Shown here: positions 37,504-47,000 of the stretch, in pieces
Numbering within the stretch: the first letter of the stretch is position 1
How the letters are laid out: each line of letters opens with the position of its first letter
Source of the DNA: a virus
Length of the DNA: 63,746 bases
Reading direction: 5' to 3' (one strand)
Virus record (IMG/VR): IMGVR_UViG_3300007734_000746
Location: 1 to 63,746 of that record
Made by a program: the position numbers and the translations under genes
The notes under the pieces: model-generated
What the model saw: the letters and a program-made list of their open reading frames with translations, nothing else
The model's database searches: none
What the model was told of the DNA's origin: nothing

Positions 37504-38378
37504 TCATCACTAACAGGTACAACCTACCGCAGACGTTTGTGAACGTCTTAAAGCGCCCGTCTTACTCTAAGGGAAAGTCCAACATCTCGGCAACCGAGTT
37601 GATCTCTTCCCCAAGGATTGTCCAGCTACGCAAGCTGCACGCCGACGAAATTGAGCAGGACGTTAGCGAGATGGTCTGGTCCATCTTTGGCACGGCCATT
37701 CACGGCGTACTGGAACACGGCAAGGATGACCACCACCTGGTCGAGGAGCGGCTGCACACCAATGTTGACGGCTGGGCCATTTCCGGCGCCATAGACTTAC
37801 AGATCATTAATGAGGATGGCACCATCACTGTTAATGATTACAAGACTGTAGGCGCATGGTCGGTGATGAACGAGAAGATAGACTGGGAACTCCAGCTAAA
37901 CATCTATGCCTGGCTTGTCCGCAGGGTAAAGAACGTCGATGTAAGCAAGCTGGAGATCGTGGCCATCATCCGCGATTGGAGCCGCAGGGATGCCGCAATC
38001 AAGCCATCCTACCCCGATGCCCCTGTGAAGGTTATACCCATCCAATTATGGCCATACGAGCGCCAGCAGGAGTTTATCCAGCAGCGCATTGAGATCCACT
38101 CCAACGCCCTGTTTGATCTTGATACGGGCGATGAGTTACCCCACTGCACATCTGAGGAGATGTGGGAAAAACAAACAACCTACGCGGTAAAAAAGATTGG
38201 TGGCGTCAAGGCACGCAATGTCTGTGACACCAATGAGGAAGCTCTAGCCAAGGTGGCGGAGTATGGGAAAGAGTACGAGATAGAAGTGCGTCCAGGGGAA
38301 CGGACGCGCTGCGCTAACTTTTGCTCTGTCAGTAAGTACTGCAATCAGTATCAGGACTATTTAAAAACTAAGGAGTAA
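37500..38378 (+). CDS. PD-(D/E)XK exonuclease, Cas4/RecB-like (292 aa)
   Basis: Motifs: GTAIHGVLEHG (64-74), EERL (82-85), SGAIDLQ (95-101), VNDYKT (111-116) and LQLNIYAWL (Q-x3-Y, 131-139), the RecB-type nuclease order. A Cys cluster near the C-terminus (RCANFCSVSKYC) with an upstream Cys could hold an iron-sulfur site as in Cas4. Paired with the ERF annealing protein two genes on, it probably forms the phage recombination system that processes DNA ends. Confidence 0.85.
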   Translation: MIITNRYNLPQTFVNVLKRPSYSKGKSNISATELISSPRIVQLRKLHADEIEQDVSEMVWSIFGTAIHGVLEHGKDDHHLVEERLHTNVDGWAISGAIDLQIINEDGTITVNDYKTVGAWSVMNEKIDWELQLNIYAWLVRRVKNVDVSKLEIVAIIRDWSRRDAAIKPSYPDAPVKVIPIQLWPYERQQEFIQQRIEIHSNALFDLDTGDELPHCTSEEMWEKQTTYAVKKIGGVKARNVCDTNEEALAKVAEYGKEYEIEVRPGERTRCANFCSVSKYCNQYQDYLKTKE

Positions 38379-38380
38379 GC

Positions 38381-38551
38381 ATGAAAGACGACCTATTGAC
38401 AACGGCCATACTTGGCTGGGTTATCGCGTCATGGTTGACGCACGTTATTGTTTGTTTGTCGGCTGGCAAATGGGGATTCCTCATTGCTGGCGCAATCATT
38501 TTCCCAATCGCATGGATTCATGGAACCGGCGTTTGGTTTGGATTTTTTTAA
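38381..38551 (+). CDS. Two-span membrane protein (56 aa)
   Basis: Starts MKDDLLTTAILGWVIASWLT, then GKWGFLIAGAIIFPIAWIHG and ends WFGFF: two hydrophobic segments with a short basic turn. Nearly identical small proteins recur beside recombination genes in phages of Burkholderiales and related hosts. AGGAG precedes the ATG. Role unknown. Confidence 0.75.
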   Translation: MKDDLLTTAILGWVIASWLTHVIVCLSAGKWGFLIAGAIIFPIAWIHGTGVWFGFF

Positions 38552-38560
38552 AGGAAAAGC

Positions 38561-39256
38561 ATGGTACATAAAAAACTAATGACTGCGCGGGTACGCCTGC
38601 TACACACAAAGCTACAAAAAAGCGGGCTTAACAAGTTCGCTGGGTACAAGTATTTTGAATTGGGCGACTTTTTGCCTGAGGTTCAAATGATCTTTAACGA
38701 TCTAGGTCTGTGCGGCGTTGTGTCTTATGACGCAGGCTACGCAACCCTAACCATCACTGATACGGATGACGGCACAGTAATCGTCATTACTAGCCCTATG
38801 GCTGGTGCTGAACTCAAGGGAGCGCACCCCATCCAGAATCTAGGTGCTGTTGAAACCTACCAACGACGCTACCTATGGATGACGGCTATGGAGATTGTCG
38901 AGAACGACATCATTGACTCTTCCCCTCAAAAGGTAGAAGAGCCTAAGCCAAAAACAGAGCCAAAAACAGAGCTTAAAACAGAGCCGAAGAAGCCTGTTAA
39001 GGGAGATAAGCTTCCCAGTGAATGGTCAGAGCCTAACCCAAAGTGGACCATTGAGATTGATGCGCCCAACGAAGAGCAGTGGAACAAGTTGTTGCTGGAC
39101 TGCACCAAGCTCAACATAAGCATGGCCAAGAGCGAAGACGATGTGAAAGAAATGTACAAGGTCAACCGCCAGCACTACGACAAAGTGAAAACAGAGTCAC
39201 CCGATGTTCATGCCACCATCATGGACTTGTTTAAAGAAGCGAAAGGAAAGTTTTAA
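38561..39256 (+). CDS. erf: ERF-family single-strand annealing protein (231 aa)
   Basis: Residues 1-115 follow the ERF core: NKFAGYKYFELGDFLPEVQMIFNDLGLCGVVS, TLTITDTDDG, and GAVETYQRRYLWMTAMEIVENDIID. A Lys/Pro/Glu/Thr linker repeat (TEPKTELKTEPKKP) precedes a helical C-terminal domain (~150-231). ERF proteins anneal complementary single strands in phage recombination. It works with the exonuclease upstream and the small acidic-tailed protein downstream, whose ATG overlaps its stop. Confidence 0.85.
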   Translation: MVHKKLMTARVRLLHTKLQKSGLNKFAGYKYFELGDFLPEVQMIFNDLGLCGVVSYDAGYATLTITDTDDGTVIVITSPMAGAELKGAHPIQNLGAVETYQRRYLWMTAMEIVENDIIDSSPQKVEEPKPKTEPKTELKTEPKKPVKGDKLPSEWSEPNPKWTIEIDAPNEEQWNKLLLDCTKLNISMAKSEDDVKEMYKVNRQHYDKVKTESPDVHATIMDLFKEAKGKF

Positions 39257-39516
39257 TGGATTACCCAAACACAGGTGTGCTATTCACCTCAACAAACAAA
39301 CGCAATGAACGTGCGCCGGATATGAACGGCAACATAAAGTTTGACAAAGCCTATCTCATTGAGATGATTGGGGCGGCAAAAGGCCGGGATGAAGTAACCA
39401 TCAAGTTAGATGGCTGGGTCAAGCGCGACAAGAACAATAACCGCATGGTTTCAATAAAGGTGAACACCTACGTTAAGCCCGCAGCAATACAAGAAAGGGA
39501 TCCTTGGGATGAATAA
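39256..39516 (+). CDS. SSB-like/DUF736-like small protein (86 aa)
   Basis: TGVLFTSTNKRNERAPDMNGNIKFDKAYL, TIKLDGWVKRDKNNNRMVSIKV, ending QERDPWDE. The GxLFxxxNKRxxxxPDxxG-start is a small OB-like phage/plasmid family. The acidic, aromatic DPWDE tail resembles the C-terminal tip of single-strand-binding proteins. Position after erf supports a DNA-binding partner; not proven. Confidence 0.65.
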   Translation: MDYPNTGVLFTSTNKRNERAPDMNGNIKFDKAYLIEMIGAAKGRDEVTIKLDGWVKRDKNNNRMVSIKVNTYVKPAAIQERDPWDE

Positions 39517-39703
39517 GAAGAAACCAACCACAGTTAAAGAGTGGGAAAAGGTTTGCGAGAACCTTAACTCTGCACTTCAGTCCATGATGAAAGATGAAGT
39601 AAAACTTCAGAATAAGATTGAGAAACTTGAGGAGCAGTTGACCATGTCTGTTGGCGTGATCAAATACTTGGAGATGAAACTTGAGCGACCCAATCCAGTT
39701 TGA
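39509..39703 (+). CDS. Coiled-coil small protein (64 aa)
   Basis: KEWEKVCENLNSALQSMMKDEVKLQNKIEKLEEQLTMSVGVIKYLEMKL is a continuous heptad helix. Overlaps both neighbours. Possible dimeric accessory factor of the recombination block; function unknown. Confidence 0.6.
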   Translation: MNKKKPTTVKEWEKVCENLNSALQSMMKDEVKLQNKIEKLEEQLTMSVGVIKYLEMKLERPNPV

Positions 39704-40103
39704 GGGCATTAAGACTGGGCTGAAACAGTCCAAGGACGGCTATGTCTTAACCATAGCTGTCCATCCTGATGACCTTCCTGATGACTTAATGCGGGACTTT
39801 GTTGGCTCGCGTTATGTTGTTGTGATGGTGCGGCTGGGCGACGATGAGCAGCCCATGAGCCGTGAACATGAGTTTCCAGGCGACCATGCCGTTAAGATGG
39901 CTGGAATACTCTGCCGCGACCCTGAGTTCTGGGAATGGCTACACAAGAAAGAGTGGCTGATGGAGAAGAACGAAAAGGCTTGCGCCTCTTGGCTAATTTC
40001 TTATCTGGACATAGAGTCCCGCAAGGAACTAAAGACAAACGAAGAGGCCCGTGATTTATTTAACCGTCTTAAAGCAAGCTTTGAGGCATGGAGGAAACAA
40101 TGA
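39681..40103 (+). CDS. Conserved phage protein, TTG start (140 aa)
   Basis: Begins with TTG as MSDPIQFEGIKTGLKQSKDG and has VLTIAVHPDDLPDDLMRDFVGSRYVVVMVRLG, then SREHEFPGDHAVKMAGILCRDPEFWEWLHKK. The QFEGIK-xxLKQ-K-GYxLTxxxHPDDxP start and the AVK-AGILCRDPxFW block are shared by phage and prophage proteins of unknown function. The N-terminal codons overlap the coiled-coil gene by 23 bases. Confidence 0.65.
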   Translation: MSDPIQFEGIKTGLKQSKDGYVLTIAVHPDDLPDDLMRDFVGSRYVVVMVRLGDDEQPMSREHEFPGDHAVKMAGILCRDPEFWEWLHKKEWLMEKNEKACASWLISYLDIESRKELKTNEEARDLFNRLKASFEAWRKQ

Positions 40104-40372
40104 AGAAACTAATCCCCTACAGCGTTTATCTGCCTGTAGAGTACCACGACAAGATAAAAGTATTGGCTGCGCAGCGCAAAGCATCAGCAATGGTGCGTGA
40201 CGCCATCTGCATGATTCTTGACGGCAATGACGCCTACAAAGCTGGCTACAACAAAGCTTTGAAAGACTGCGTCCGGCAGATTGATGAGGTAAAAGAGATT
40301 GAGCATATCGCCATCAAGGGCAAGTACCTTAACGATCTTCTGTCCCAAAAAATTGAAGCGCTGGAGATGTGA
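40100..40372 (+). CDS. Ribbon-helix-helix-like protein (90 aa)
   Basis: Starts MKKLIPYSVYLPVEYHDKIK and has VLAAQRKASAMVRDAICMIL, i.e. strand-helix-helix as in MetJ/Arc-type RHH regulators, followed by a helical C-terminus. GGAGG lies five bases before ATG 40100, which also overlaps the previous stop. Candidate repressor of the plus-strand block or of the 22-bp palindrome; partner not shown. Confidence 0.65.
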   Translation: MKKLIPYSVYLPVEYHDKIKVLAAQRKASAMVRDAICMILDGNDAYKAGYNKALKDCVRQIDEVKEIEHIAIKGKYLNDLLSQKIEALEM

Positions 40373-40584
40373 TGGATGAATTCGACAACATGCAGAATGC
40401 TATTTATCAAGCAATAGCAAATACGGATTGCAGAGAACCAATGAACGCTGTTATGGCGCTCTGTGCTGTGATGTGTGACCTAATGGTCCAACTCAAGATG
40501 GATGACGAAAGACATGCCGTTAACGCTGTTATACGTACCCTGCGCTTAGCAAAAGAAACGCGCCAGAACACGGAGATCCATTAA
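40372..40584 (+). CDS. Small helical protein (70 aa)
   Basis: MDEFDNMQNAIYQAIANTDC then EPMNAVMALCAVMCDLMVQLKMDDERHAVNAVIRTL: helical, Met/Cys-rich. The ATG overlaps the RHH stop (TGATG). Function unknown. Confidence 0.6.
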   Translation: MDEFDNMQNAIYQAIANTDCREPMNAVMALCAVMCDLMVQLKMDDERHAVNAVIRTLRLAKETRQNTEIH

Positions 40585-40781
40585 TGACCGAGCATGAAGA
40601 AAACCTACGCGACTTGGCGGCTATGTTTGCTATGACCGGTTTGATCATCAGGAACAGAGAGAGGGATCAAATTATCCCTACCGCCTTTGCATTTGCCGAC
40701 TACTTCATGGAGGCGCGCAAACCTGAAGAGGGCATTGCGGCCATCAAGAAGCAGCGCAAGAAAAATGTACAGGAATCGTAA
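40584..40781 (+). CDS. Small helical protein (65 aa)
   Basis: EENLRDLAAMFAMTGLIIRNRERDQIIPTAFAFADYFMEARK: helical; the M-F-A-M-T-G-L...IP-x-A-A-DY-M pattern is familiar in phage accessory genes. TAATG junction with the previous gene. Function unknown. Confidence 0.6.
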   Translation: MTEHEENLRDLAAMFAMTGLIIRNRERDQIIPTAFAFADYFMEARKPEEGIAAIKKQRKKNVQES

Positions 40782-41052
40782 GTTGCTGGATGCTGCGCGT
40801 GAGTTGCCCTGCCAACATTGTGGTACGCAAAATGGTACGGTGGTGGCGGCTCACAGCAATCAACTGCGGGACGGCAAAGGCCGAGGCCTCAAGGCGCACG
40901 ACTACAGGATTGCATCACTCTGTTACAAGTGCCACTCTGACCTGGACCAGGGCACCCACATGAGCAAGGCCGAAAGAATTGAGCTGTGGGAGGATGCACA
41001 CCGCAAGACTATCGGACTTATGTTTGAACGCGAGATTATTGGGCTGCTTTAA
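40765..41052 (+). CDS. HNH-type nuclease, DUF1364-like (95 aa)
   Basis: Starts MYRNRKLLDAARELPCQHCG, then VVAAHSNQLRDGKGRGLKAHDYRIASLCYKCHSDLDQG. The CxxC ... AHxN ... KA-D ... C-x2-CH layout is the small recombination-type HNH family (DUF1364-like). Probably resolves or nicks recombination intermediates. The longer frame from 40687 lies inside the previous gene. Its end overlaps the giant gene's stop tail-to-tail by 17 bases. Confidence 0.75.
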   Translation: MYRNRKLLDAARELPCQHCGTQNGTVVAAHSNQLRDGKGRGLKAHDYRIASLCYKCHSDLDQGTHMSKAERIELWEDAHRKTIGLMFEREIIGLL

Positions 41053-44000
41053 CCTTATCGTTAAAGTCTTTCATGGCTTTAATCCTCATCTCTTCAATAC
41101 GCCGAGCATTCTTTGTATCGTTTTTATCAAGATACATTTTCTTCTCTTTGTTAAGTTTAGAAATTCTGTTTTCTACGTTATTGGCTTGTTGCCATAACTT
41201 AGATTCAGGATTTGCTTTTTTGTACTCTTCAACAGGCTCTTTGTTTTGTATGCGCTTTTTGATTTCATGCTCATACTCAGCCATTTGAGATATGTTGTCG
41301 TAAAACTTAGCTGAGATGGCAGCCGGTGTTTTAGTTTCCCCGTACAGTTTTCCAACCACTGGGATCTTGTACGCGGGAACTTCTTCTCCCTCGGCTGCGG
41401 CTTTAATAGATCCAACACCCTTAATTACTTCTCTGCCTACGCCGCCAAAGTACTGTCCAGCCAAGTAATCTATTTCATCAGCTGTTGGGCTAACTAATCC
41501 CTTGGTGTGTTTTGTCCCCATTGGAGATGTAATGAAGTTTAAAAACTCAGCTATTCCTTGGCTAATGAATGTAGCTGTAGGACGAGAGCGCTCATATCCA
41601 GGCGTTGGCTGGGTGGCCATATCCTTCTTATAGATCGGACGACCAAACGCATCTTTGTTTGCTGAGATTGCAAATAGTGGATCAAACGCGGTTGGCGCAA
41701 TCATTTGGGTAAAGCTACCAGCACCCAACGGATTAAATGAATCAAGAATTAATGATCCAATGCTTAGAGCTTTATCCCCAAGACCTTGATTGCTCTTAAG
41801 CAGCCCGCCTTTGATAAGCACAGCCTCAGTCAAGATGCGGCCAATTCCTGGGAACACATTGAGTCCTGGGGGCATTGGCAAGATGATGTAGTTGTTTCCT
41901 GCAAATGGGATTGGAATGATCAGGTTCTTGTCCTTCAAAAACTCCGGAGGATCTCCATCATCGTACCCATTTAACGCCAACGCAATTGCTTGAATGACGC
42001 CCAGGGCGATACCGCCAGCAATGATCTTTTTGCCCATTGGCCCGTTTAGGGTTTGTATTAAGCGAGCAGTTCCTTGGACGGATGCATTGATAAAAGCATA
42101 CAAAGCCTGGAAGGTTGGGGAAGCAGCTCCTTTGCGGTTAAAGTTAACGGTCAACTCTTTAGCAATAGACGCAGCCTTTTGTTCACTCAGACCTTTCTCA
42201 AGCGCAACTTTAAACGCCGACAAGCGCACAGCGTTTTCCATTGCATCGTTGTAGTCAGAGAGCCAATCAAAAAGCTTTTGTGTGGCTTTTTTAACATTAC
42301 CCCTGTTGAGCCGCTTCATTTCCTGCTCAACAATATTTACCTTTTCTTTTGGCGCGCCAGTCCTCATGCGCTCAACAAACTTATCAAATGACTCGCTTTG
42401 ACCGCTGAACTGCTTAGCAAATCCAGTGGTGCCTCCGGCAAGTCGCATTTGATCAAACAAATCTATTAAAGCTTGTTCTTCTGGAGATGAGGCTGGCTTT
42501 TTCCTCAAGCTTTTCCAGATAGCAAACATTGCTGGCAGGGTGCCTTTTAAAACTTCTTTTTCTTTCCCGGCAATTTCTGTCGTTGAAAGATTGAAGGCAG
42601 CGCTTTGTACGTCACGGGTCATGTTCCATGCGCCAAACACTGGGTTGAACTGCGTATTGATAGATGCAATCCAACGTGTTACCGCGCCGATATTACCCAA
42701 GACAAAGCCAAGTTGGTCAGAGTCCAGATTCTTCAGCGACATAGCCATGCGCATGGCACGCTCATCTTTAGGATTAAAGATGATGAATCGGTCTTCCCCA
42801 TTGATACGAACAGGGAACACGTTCTTGCTGTTGTATTGCGCTGGGTTAACGTCATAACGCACAAGTCCCGTGGTCTTGTCAATCGACGGGGTTTGCAGCG
42901 GGCGAATAAGGCTTTCTGCATCCTGAATAGTCAAGCCAAGGCTAACCATCTCTTGAATGAGTTTGGCCTTATTCTTAATCGCATTAGGATTAATCGGCAA
43001 CCAGAACTTTGGATTAGGGTTGGTGATGGCCAATGCATACAAAGCCCTGCCAACTTTTGCCTGCTCAGATCTGCGAATTGCTTTCTCGCGCTGCATTGCA
43101 ATGTTGGCCAGGATATCTTTAACTGGTTTAACGGAACCTACCGCACGCTTAGATGCACCGCCTTTTGTTCCTACTCCGCCAACATATCCAGAACCGGTGT
43201 GTACAAAGTCTAGGTCATCACGCTGTAGTGGGACGTAGTGCTTATAAGTTTTGTTCCATTGGTCAATAGTGTCCTGAGTCTCAAGACCACCATCAACCAA
43301 CATCTTCTGCGTTCCATCAATGATGTCATCAATCTTGGCAGCAAAGCGCTCCAGCTTGGCTTTCTCAGCGGCTGGTAAGTTGGACAAGTAATCCTGGGCG
43401 TCAGTTGTTTTAATTCCTGAGCCGGTATCCTGAACATCAGGAGAAAGATTAATCTTGTTAATCTGTTCGTTGCGCTCTTGTGCATGGCGGTTGTGCAAGT
43501 ACGTTTCGAGCGCCTCTACACTTATGCCCTCACGCTTCATTTGCTCAAGCAGCGGACGGAAATCATCTTTCAAGAAATCCAAAATGCGCTCAGCAGAACG
43601 CCCGTGATAAAGAGTTTCTTTTGTATAGGCGTCCAGGCGCTCATCAATCTGGCCAACCTTTTCATTGATCCTCTCAATTACACGCTTGGTGTCTATCTGT
43701 TTATCTGCGCCTTGATAGATAAGTCCATCTGTAAAAGATGGCTCAACCGTATCCCAAAGGGCTGTTGGTGCTGCATTGCCTTTATAGTTTTGGATGGAGA
43801 GATAGTATCCTTCGCCCAACATCTCTCTCGTTACAAACTTGCCGTCAGACTTAGCTAGGCTATCTAGCGCACGGATGATGGAGGCATCAGACTTCAATCC
43901 AAACAGCGACTTGATCTTCTGGCCAAACTCTTTGAGCCAATTCTTCAGACGCGCCAGCAAGCCGCCTTGTACAGCGTCATAGCGGGCTTTAACAATGTCA

Positions 44001-47000
44001 GAACCATTTACAGCCCAGAACTCAGATGGGTTGAAGTACTCATAATTAGCTACTGGAACCATGCCAAGCTTAAGCATTTCCATTGCAAAATCTTCGCTGG
44101 AACCGCGTTTTTGCAGAGCTTCCAGTAAAGACTTTATTTGCTCATAAGTTTTTTCTGCACCCTTGGGAACCTCTATGTTGGCTATATTGCCGTCGCCATA
44201 GTGGGCATCCATGAGTGCAGCAAAGTAAAGCTTTTCATTTGGCGTCTTGGCTGCTTTGGCAGCTTTTGCAAGCTGAGACGCCCAGGCTTTACGAATGGCT
44301 TGACGTATTTTGGTAGGCATCATTCTCTCAAGATGATGCAATATCTCGTGTGTAGCTGTTAAATTAGAGGACGCATTTTTAATAATTGTTGCGATGCGGT
44401 AAAAGGAATCATATTGACCGCCTTGGCCAGCCTGACCTTTTCCAATAATGGATATACCTAAGTCGCTGACAAGATCCTCGTTCTGCCCCATAAACCAGAC
44501 AGCCAGATCACGAGCTTCGCGCGACATATCTCCAGCCATAACAGCTTCATTCAATCTCTTTTGAATGTGCAAGAACCCACGCTTGCGCTCGCTCGGTTCT
44601 TTCTCAAGACGCTGCTCTTCATCAGCGGCAATAGCAGCATCAGCCTCCTCAACAAATTTTTCATCTGTTATGCGGCCATCTTTGCGCATCCTGTTAAGAG
44701 TCTTAATGGTGCGCTTCAAAGAAGTAGAGCGCTTCTCTCTTTCTTCATCGGTGTAGCCTTGAATGTCGTAGAAGGTTGGCTCTTTTGGTTCTTTGGGTTC
44801 TTTCCCTGGAGCCTCTTCTTCAGTCTTAACCTCAAGCTTGGCCAACTCTGTTTCACGGCCAGTTTGCTTGCGTTCAACACCAGGCTTTGGAGCTGGGACT
44901 TGCTTCTCTGTCACGGTTGTCTTGGTGACTGGCTCAACCTTTTGGCGGATGATGTCATCGCTGTACATAGCTTTACCATTGATAAAGTCCATGACGTTTG
45001 CGCCGTTCTCGGGAACGATAAATATCTTGGCGCCATCCATCTGGTTAAGGTGGTTGGTGATTAGGTACTTGAAGGTTTCCTTGTTGACGTTAATACAGCC
45101 AAAGGAATAGCGCGAGTCTTCTGCTCCAGGCTTCTCTAGCGCAGCCAGGCGTTGCTTGGCGTCAGTCTCATGCGTCCATACAGAGTGCATGATGGTGTTG
45201 GAGTACGGGCCGTTGCTTCCCATGTGGGACTTGTCCAGCACAAACACTTTGCCAAAGTCATAGTCGCCAGCGGTATAAGCCTCACCAGCGCTACGCTTAG
45301 CATCACGCAGGCCCAGATCAAACACGCCAGCCGGAGTAATCCTATTGGCTTCAATCTCATTGTCGCCATGCATGTAGTCGCCGATAGCCTTGCCAAACAA
45401 AGTTTTGCTTTGGAGCAATAACGATCCGTCAGGGTTGAATAGGTAAGTGTTACCGCTTCGCTTGTCGGCAACAATAAACAGCTTGTCCTTTTCTTTAAGC
45501 TGCTTTTCCAGGGCCGGGTAGATGACGCCATACGCACGCTTAGCGGCATCAGACATCGACTGCGCTTCTTTCGGCAGGTCTTTTATCACCTCGCTGGTCT
45601 TGATGTCGTACTGGGGAACTGCAATTGTGTACGGCTTGCTGACAAACTGAGGGTTAAATACGATGGCCACAGACAGCACGCCGTTAGCAATCTGCTTGAT
45701 GATTGCGCGGATCTTGCCGTTAACAGCTTTAGCGCCCTGTGTAATGAAGGCAATGACATCCTTGCGTAGGCTGTCCAGGAACTCAGTAGAGTCACGCTTG
45801 GCGCCGTACTGTGACTCAAGGCTCTTCTTCTGGTCTTCGCTTAGCTTGGAGGTCTGGTCAGTCAGCAAGGCGTGCTGCTTCTCTTCGCCTATCTCTGTGA
45901 ATTCACCCTCAATGGTGTATGGCTCATTTGTCAAGCGAGGCGCAGCTGGCTTTTCTGCTGGCCCAAGCACCTCTACCTCTGGCTCACGAACCATAACTTT
46001 GTTGGAGTCTTCTGCAAAGTCAAAGCCAAACTTTTTGTACAGATCTTCCAACTGCTGGCGGTCAAGGCCAAAATTCTTTTCTTTAATGTTTACAAGCGGT
46101 ACCGGCTCAATGTACAGAGTAACTCCATACTGGTCAGCAGCATCAACAATGTTTTGAAGCGCCTCATTGGCTTTGCCTTGGTTGCGCTTGGCCTGGTCCA
46201 CCAATAGAGCATTGATCACCAGATCGGTAGATTCACCTTGGCCGGTTAAGACGGCATTCTTATCCTGGAACAATACAAGCTGGGGTGTAAGAGATACGCG
46301 CACGCCATCTTTCTCAAACGTGCGGTGAGGATCGCCACCCTTGTCAACATAGGTGCGTGGATCTTTAAGTGCCAATACCTCATAGCCGTCATTAAATAGA
46401 ACAGCGGCCATAGGGTAGCGCAGGCTTCGGCCCTCTGGCGTTTCTACTGGCTCAAGCTTAACTCCTTCTTGTTTGCCTATGTACCCAAACTTTTCAGCAT
46501 TTTTTACTGACTCTGCGTCCATTGATAAAGGAATATTTTTAACCCCAGAATCACGCAGATATGCATATCTATGTCGCCCATCTCCAAAAACGATAGCTCC
46601 ATCTTTGTCTACAGAAACATTTGGGGCCTCTATAGATTTTGCATCTTTAATAAATTCTGCAAATTTTTTATACCGGCCTTCTATTCCACCTTCTCCACCT
46701 TCGCCAACATATTGCCATGTTGTTTTGGAAAAGGCTTTATCAAAAGCATCAGTGTTAACTTTAACTAATTGATTTTCTTTTTCCAGCCGGTGCATTGTTA
46801 CTGGAACATCTTTTCCATTAACTTGAATAACATCTTCAAGTTTTGCCGGAGCTTTTTCTTCCTGCTCCTCCTGCTGCCCACCAATGATGTCGCGGGCTAT
46901 ATTAGCAGCCTCTTCTAAGTCACCGTCATAGTACTTGTCTTGGAACAAAGAGCTGTCAATGGCCTCTTCATCAGCTTCTGTAGCGCCCTCAAAAGCTTTA

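Noticed and set aside
37820-37845. Partial match CTGTTAATG to the palindrome inside the exonuclease gene
   Set aside because: Only one arm fits and it is coding sequence; also seen as a half-site near 16988 in terS.
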